64,000 bases of DNA from Bacteroidota bacterium (GTDB lineage: Bacteria; Bacteroidota; Bacteroidia; Chitinophagales; Chitinophagaceae): contig JAIUNV010000001.1 of the NCBI GenBank assembly GCA_020161435.1, forward strand, positions 186,001 to 250,000, given 5' to 3'. Of the stretch, positions 60,621 through 64,000 are shown piece by piece. The notes under the pieces were generated by a model, which saw only the letters and a list, made by a program, of their open reading frames with translations, had not been told where the DNA came from and did not search any database. The translations under genes were made by a program, and so were the position numbers. How positions within the stretch are numbered: position 1 is the first letter of the stretch; each line of letters opens with the position of its first letter.

Positions 60621-61376
60621 ATGGCACGTCAAAAAGGTATTATCAAACTCGATGGCACTATTGGTGGCATCACATTCTACAAATCGCAGGACGGGTACCT
60701 GGCCCGTGAAAAGGGCGGGGTTGAAGGCGACCGCATTGCCAACGATCCATCGTTTGCCCGTACACGGGAAAATGGGGCAGAATTTGGCCGGGCCGGTAAG
60801 GCGGGCAAATTGCTTCGCACTGCATTCCGGGCACTGCTCCAAAACACTGCAGACCCTCGTATGGTAAGCCGTATGACGGCTGACTTTGTGAAGGTGATTC
60901 AGGCCGATGAAACCAACGACCGTGGTCAGCGCAACGTGATTGACGGGGAAGCCGAACTGTTGGAGGGCTTTGATTTCAATATCAGGGGCAAGCTGGGCAC
61001 TACGCTGTATGCACCATTTACCGCCAGCATCAACCGCACCAGCGGTGCGTTGGAAGTGGTTATCCCGCCTTTTGTTCCCATCAACATGATTGCGGCGCCA
61101 GGTGGCAGCACTCACTTCAAACTGATTTCAGCAGGTGCTGAGGTTGACTTTGAGTCAGAGAGCTATGTATCTGACTCGACCGAGAGTGCTGTGCTGGCCC
61201 TTGATTCAACCACAACCACTGCACTCACCCTGTCGAACACAGTAACAGCCGCCAGCACCAAACCACTGTTCCTCGTGTTGGGTATTGAGTTTTATCAGGA
61301 AGTAAACGGCAGTATGTACTCGTTGAAGAATGGTACATACAACGCACTGGCACTGGTGAAAGTGAGCGGTTCTTAA
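60621..61376 (+). CDS. Conserved hypothetical protein
   Basis: I do not recognise a function for this 251-residue protein. It has no signal peptide. The N-terminal part is MARQKGIIKLDGTIGGITFY, then a basic Gly/Arg-rich segment (ENGAEFGRAGKAGKLLRTAFRALLQ), and the C-terminal half is beta-rich (FELKLISAGAEVDF-like strands, TTTTALTLSNTVTA). The pattern recalls structural proteins of phage-like or contractile systems, and multi-copy Bacteroidota paralogs exist, but I have no basis for a name. It stands alone, ending in a good terminator. Confidence 0.6.
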   Translation: MARQKGIIKLDGTIGGITFYKSQDGYLAREKGGVEGDRIANDPSFARTRENGAEFGRAGKAGKLLRTAFRALLQNTADPRMVSRMTADFVKVIQADETNDRGQRNVIDGEAELLEGFDFNIRGKLGTTLYAPFTASINRTSGALEVVIPPFVPINMIAAPGGSTHFKLISAGAEVDFESESYVSDSTESAVLALDSTTTTALTLSNTVTAASTKPLFLVLGIEFYQEVNGSMYSLKNGTYNALALVKVSGS

Positions 61377-61403
61377 TAGCAGCTGAGTTCTTGAGTACAA
61401 TAG

Positions 61404-61432
61404 GCCCTGCCGGTTCCGGCGGGGCTTTTTTG
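61404..61432 (+). terminator. Terminator of the conserved hypothetical gene
   Basis: GCCCTGCCGG and CCGGCGGGGC pair (one G-T pair), followed by TTTTTT, 28 bp after the stop. Confidence 0.75.
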
Positions 61433-61434
61433 TT

Positions 61435-61464
61435 GTAGGGCCCTTGCAATAGCAAGGGCCCTAC
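61435..61464 (-). terminator. Terminator of the DUF6876 gene
   Basis: Perfect 13-bp arms GTAGGGCCCTTGC / GCAAGGGCCCTAC surround AATA, directly after the stop of the minus-strand gene. The T-run on that strand is short. Confidence 0.65.
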
Positions 61465-61467
61465 GTT

Positions 61468-61818
61468 TTAGTATTCGGATGGCAGCAGCAGTACGCCATC
61501 AACGAGGTACAGGGTACACTGGTCGGCTGCGAAATCGCTGAACGGAATTTCTTGCCGGGCAATCTCTTTGCCATTGCCATCATCAGCCACGGCTACAAAG
61601 CGATGGCCGGTAAGCCGCTGCAGCAGCCATTGTTGAAAGCCTTCCTTGCGGACGCTGGCCGTGAGCTGGTGGCTAAATACCAGGTCTATTAACCAATAAG
61701 CCTGAAAGGTTTCTGCCATAGCACATACGCCATCGGTGTAGAGCAACCGGCTGAGCGGATGGCGGTAATAATTTTCGGTGCAGGTGTAGGCTCTCAGTTC
61801 GTCGTTTGCGTTTTTCAT
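61468..61818 (-). CDS. DUF6876 family protein
   Basis: A 116-residue protein matching the DUF6876 pattern (ELRAYTCTENYYRHPLSRLLYTDGVCAMAETFQAYWLIDLVFSHQ ... FVAVADDGNGKEIARQEIPFSDFAADQCTLYLVDGVLLLPSEY). Such genes are frequent on Bacteroidota conjugative elements and near antirestriction genes; no function is proved. The ATG at 61818 (MKNAND) is preferred to the open frame up to 62013, which is compositionally odd. Confidence 0.75.
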   Translation of the reverse strand: MKNANDELRAYTCTENYYRHPLSRLLYTDGVCAMAETFQAYWLIDLVFSHQLTASVRKEGFQQWLLQRLTGHRFVAVADDGNGKEIARQEIPFSDFAADQCTLYLVDGVLLLPSEY

Positions 61819-62018
61819 AAAAATTGCTTTTAAAAGAAAAAGAGAAAAAAGAAAGCCCTTGGGGTGCTGCGGGCATTCGTATTTCCAAACCGTAATGATG
61901 GCTTTGTGCGTTGGCCTTGCGTTCGGTTTGGAAATACGAGGATGGCTTTGTGCGGTGGGGGCCGCAGCTAACTTTGCTGGCCTTTTTTCTCTTCTTTTAA
62001 AAGGAATCGGCAAACGAT

Positions 62019-63012
62019 GCTGAATAGGATATGCCGAAAAATTCCATTGCCCAAATGCAAGCCCGTTGCGTGGATGCTGATTATTGATTCAGTATTTGAG
62101 GGATGTCAGAAAAACGGATTAATGAATAGAAACGAAATCGTCAATCAGCGACGGTATCACACCCAAAACCGTAGTACTGCAGCTACAAAGGCTTCAAATG
62201 GCTGGGATATGTACTGCAGTTCAGCGCCGCCAGCGCCGAGCCACCCGAAGGCTGGGGCCGGGAGCCGCAACGGCGGAGCGGAATGAGGAACGAATGCAGC
62301 GACAAAGTGAGGCGAAGGCACCAGTCCGTATACGCAAGGGCCTGGCACGGTTTTTTGCTTTTCACTGCTTCTTTTTATTACGACTGTATCAATACAAATA
62401 GCAGTTGAACAGCGCAACGATGCAAAAACCGTGACCGCAGGCTGTAGGGCAGGTAAAGCGGAGCTGTGTCAGCGGAGCGACTGCCCGGAAGCCGGAGGGT
62501 ACAGGCCCGCAGCTGAGGGTGGCCAGCCGGCGGCGCACAAGAAAGTGGTGGAGGCCCGATGGCTGTAGCCGTGCCTATCCTGCAGTGCAGCGACCGCTGA
62601 CTGTAGCTGTAGTGAGTGGAGCCAATGAAGCCTGGCCAATGAATGGGTATTGTGCGGTGGGCTTGGCAGGCGCAGTGCAGCGAAACGGAACGGAAGCGAA
62701 AGGAAGTAAGGGAGCCAACCAAGGTAGGCTGGGCTGCAGCCAGTAAAGGGCCGGACGGCGGCGACCTGAGGGCGGCCGAAAACCATGACAGCCTGCGGAG
62801 CTTGCGGAGCACCCGCAGGGCGGTATGGCTCTGCTGCACAAAGCTGCGTGTGTTGGCCTGCAGCAGTGCCATGCCGGGCTGGCGAGGTTTTTGTTGGCCG
62901 ACCGATGGAAGACCGCCGACCTTTTGTTAGGTCACACTCATGCCCACACAAACCGGAGTTGACAGATGGAATTATTTAGATCATTAATAACTTAAGGAAC
63001 AGGCATAGTTTT
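62019..63012. other. Purine- and GC-rich stretch with no credible gene
   Basis: About 0.95 kb, most striking at 62200-62900. The plus strand is rich in G and A, with repeated AGCGGAGCGA-like, GCGGAGC and CGAAACGGAAC words, and open frames exist on both strands in several phases. None of the translations looks like a protein (runs of Arg, Pro, Ser, Leu). Such tracts recur on Bacteroidota conjugative elements, next to DUF6876-type genes; here it may be a remnant or a structured RNA. Confidence 0.5.
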
Positions 63013-64000
63013 CTATTGCTCCTTAAATGCTGTTGGTGTTAATCCAAATTTCGATTTGAATACTGTAGAAAAATAAGCAGGCGAGGAGAAGCCAACACTA
63101 TAGGAAACTTCACTAATAGTTAGTTCTTCATGCTGTAGTAAAAACTTTGCTTTTTGCAAACGTACATTCATGATATAGTCATTTACGTTTATGTTCATTA
63201 AGGCCTTAACTTTTCTGTACAACTGCATTCGAGAAATCCCTAAGGCCTTTGCTATATCTTCTGCATTTAAAGATTCATTTCCAATGTTGCTTTCAACAAT
63301 CGAAGAAAATTCGCTGATAAATTTTCGATCAATTTTTCCAACTGATTGATTTTTGAGAGAGGATGGTATTTCGGAGGTATAATGGTCCTTCAGTTTAACT
63401 CTGTTTGCAATGAGACTCTTAACTGTTTGTTCTAAGAACTGAACATTAAATGGTTTAGTGATGTATACATCTGCCATATTTTTCATCCCTTCAATCTTCT
63501 GCTGCAAATTAGTTTGCCCGCTGAGAAGAATAATGGGTATATGTGAAGTACGAATATCGTTCTTCAAAATATTTACTAAGCTCATCCCGTCTTTGCTTGG
63601 CATTACAATATCACAAATTATCAAATCTGGAACTATGTCAAATGCTTGTTGTATACCAACCTGACCATTATCAGCTTGGTGCATTTCGTATTCATCTTCA
63701 AATGTTGAACAAATAAAATCCCTCAAGTCTTTGTTATCGTCAATAACGAGTATTGAATTATTCTTTGGTTTTTGAATACGCTCGGGTTCATCATTCTGTT
63801 TTGCCACAGTTTGTGTTGTATAAACTTTCTCATCTTCATAAAACATAAATGGAACAGTTGGCTCATCGGTCATTTCAATTTGACGTAGATGTGCATTGCC
63901 TATTGGAAGGGATATTTCAAAAGTGCTTCCTTTCCACTTCTCGCTTTTTAAAGATATAGTACCGTGATGCAACTCAATTAATTGCTTTGAAAGCGCCAGC
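63013..64000 (-). CDS. Hybrid histidine kinase/AraC regulator, C-terminal part (runs off the edge)
   Basis: At least 329 codons read on the minus strand; the 5' part lies beyond 64000. Visible in order: the end of a HATPase domain (IELHHGTISLKSEKWKGSTFEISLPI, the G2/after region), a receiver domain (ILVIDDNKDLR, phospho-acceptor Asp in LIICDIVMPSKDG, Lys in VYITKPFNVQFLEQ) and a C-terminal AraC/XylS domain (LNAEDIAKALGISRMQLYRKVKALMN ... ISEVSYSVGFSSPAYFSTVFKSKFGLTP). It is the hybrid two-component type common in Bacteroidota, often for carbohydrate use. Its ligand is unknown. Confidence 0.93.
   Translation of the reverse strand, partial: LALSKQLIELHHGTISLKSEKWKGSTFEISLPIGNAHLRQIEMTDEPTVPFMFYEDEKVYTTQTVAKQNDEPERIQKPKNNSILVIDDNKDLRDFICSTFEDEYEMHQADNGQVGIQQAFDIVPDLIICDIVMPSKDGMSLVNILKNDIRTSHIPIILLSGQTNLQQKIEGMKNMADVYITKPFNVQFLEQTVKSLIANRVKLKDHYTSEIPSSLKNQSVGKIDRKFISEFSSIVESNIGNESLNAEDIAKALGISRMQLYRKVKALMNINVNDYIMNVRLQKAKFLLQHEELTISEVSYSVGFSSPAYFSTVFKSKFGLTPTAFKEQ

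Noticed and set aside
62378..62951. Overlapping minus-strand frames of 160-164 codons in the GC-rich tract
   Set aside because: Translations are Arg/Pro/Ser/Leu-rich runs from a purine-biased sequence; several frames are open at once, so openness carries no information.
1..64000. CRISPR array
   Set aside because: No regularly spaced direct repeats with unique spacers were seen anywhere. The CHAT and caspase genes also have no cas genes next to them.

Overview
The window looks like chromosomal DNA of a Bacteroidota bacterium, probably of the Chitinophagaceae type. Supporting signs are a PorX-type response regulator of the type IX secretion system, Bacteroidota promoters (TTG about 19-22 bp from TAnnTTTG), many lipoproteins and exported proteins, a GH3-like adenylating enzyme and a hybrid two-component sensor ending in an AraC domain. 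The genus is inference.

Bases 1-41160 are mostly ordinary core and near-core chromosome: a metallo-beta-lactamase-fold hydrolase (cut by the left edge), a helix-hairpin-helix protein, an acyl-CoA dehydrogenase, a small cytochrome c, an ArsC/Spx protein, and the protein quality-control locus clpX, clpP, clpP and tig, all on the minus strand. A three-gene hipBST-like toxin-antitoxin module (6370-8074) sits between clpX and the two clpP genes. Then follow a membrane-type dipeptidase, PorX, two exported DUF1080 proteins with a Tat-exported Gfo/Idh/MocA oxidoreductase (a likely 3-keto-sugar pathway), recA, an M20 peptidase, a two-component system, rlmD, an astacin-like protease, and an exported caspase gene overlapping a giant exported TPR-CHAT gene. 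nagA, an S41 peptidase, mtgA, a LysE-type exporter, a GH3-family protein and a TspO-like protein complete this part.

Bases 41207-60103 hold the most interesting structure. A tRNA-Asn gene (41306-41379) has its 3' 46 bp repeated exactly at 60016-60061, and a tyrosine recombinase lies just inside the far copy. The enclosed 18.7 kb element has tandem TTTGCAGTAA repeats at both ends (possible integrase arm sites), an excisionase-like HTH protein, a KilAC-like protein, a protein with the motifs of a family A polymerase, a Sak4-like ATPase, a small possible OB-fold protein and a DUF3871 protein. Its cargo is a five-gene type I restriction-modification operon with two extra genes inside it: a nuclease-DUF2971 fusion and an AlbA_2/Schlafen-type protein. 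I see no relaxase, type IV secretion or virion gene, so it resembles a self-replicating satellite or defence island more than an ICE or prophage.

Bases 60104-64000 return to chromosome or older accessory DNA: a small DNA-binding-like protein, a conserved hypothetical, a DUF6876 protein, a purine-rich GC-rich stretch of about 0.9 kb without a credible gene, and the C-terminal part of a hybrid histidine kinase/AraC regulator that runs off the right edge.

Scattered through the window is an 18-bp perfect palindrome (TCCCGATAGCTATCGGGA). One copy interrupts a truncated tRNA-Asn copy and another interrupts an older inverted repeat.
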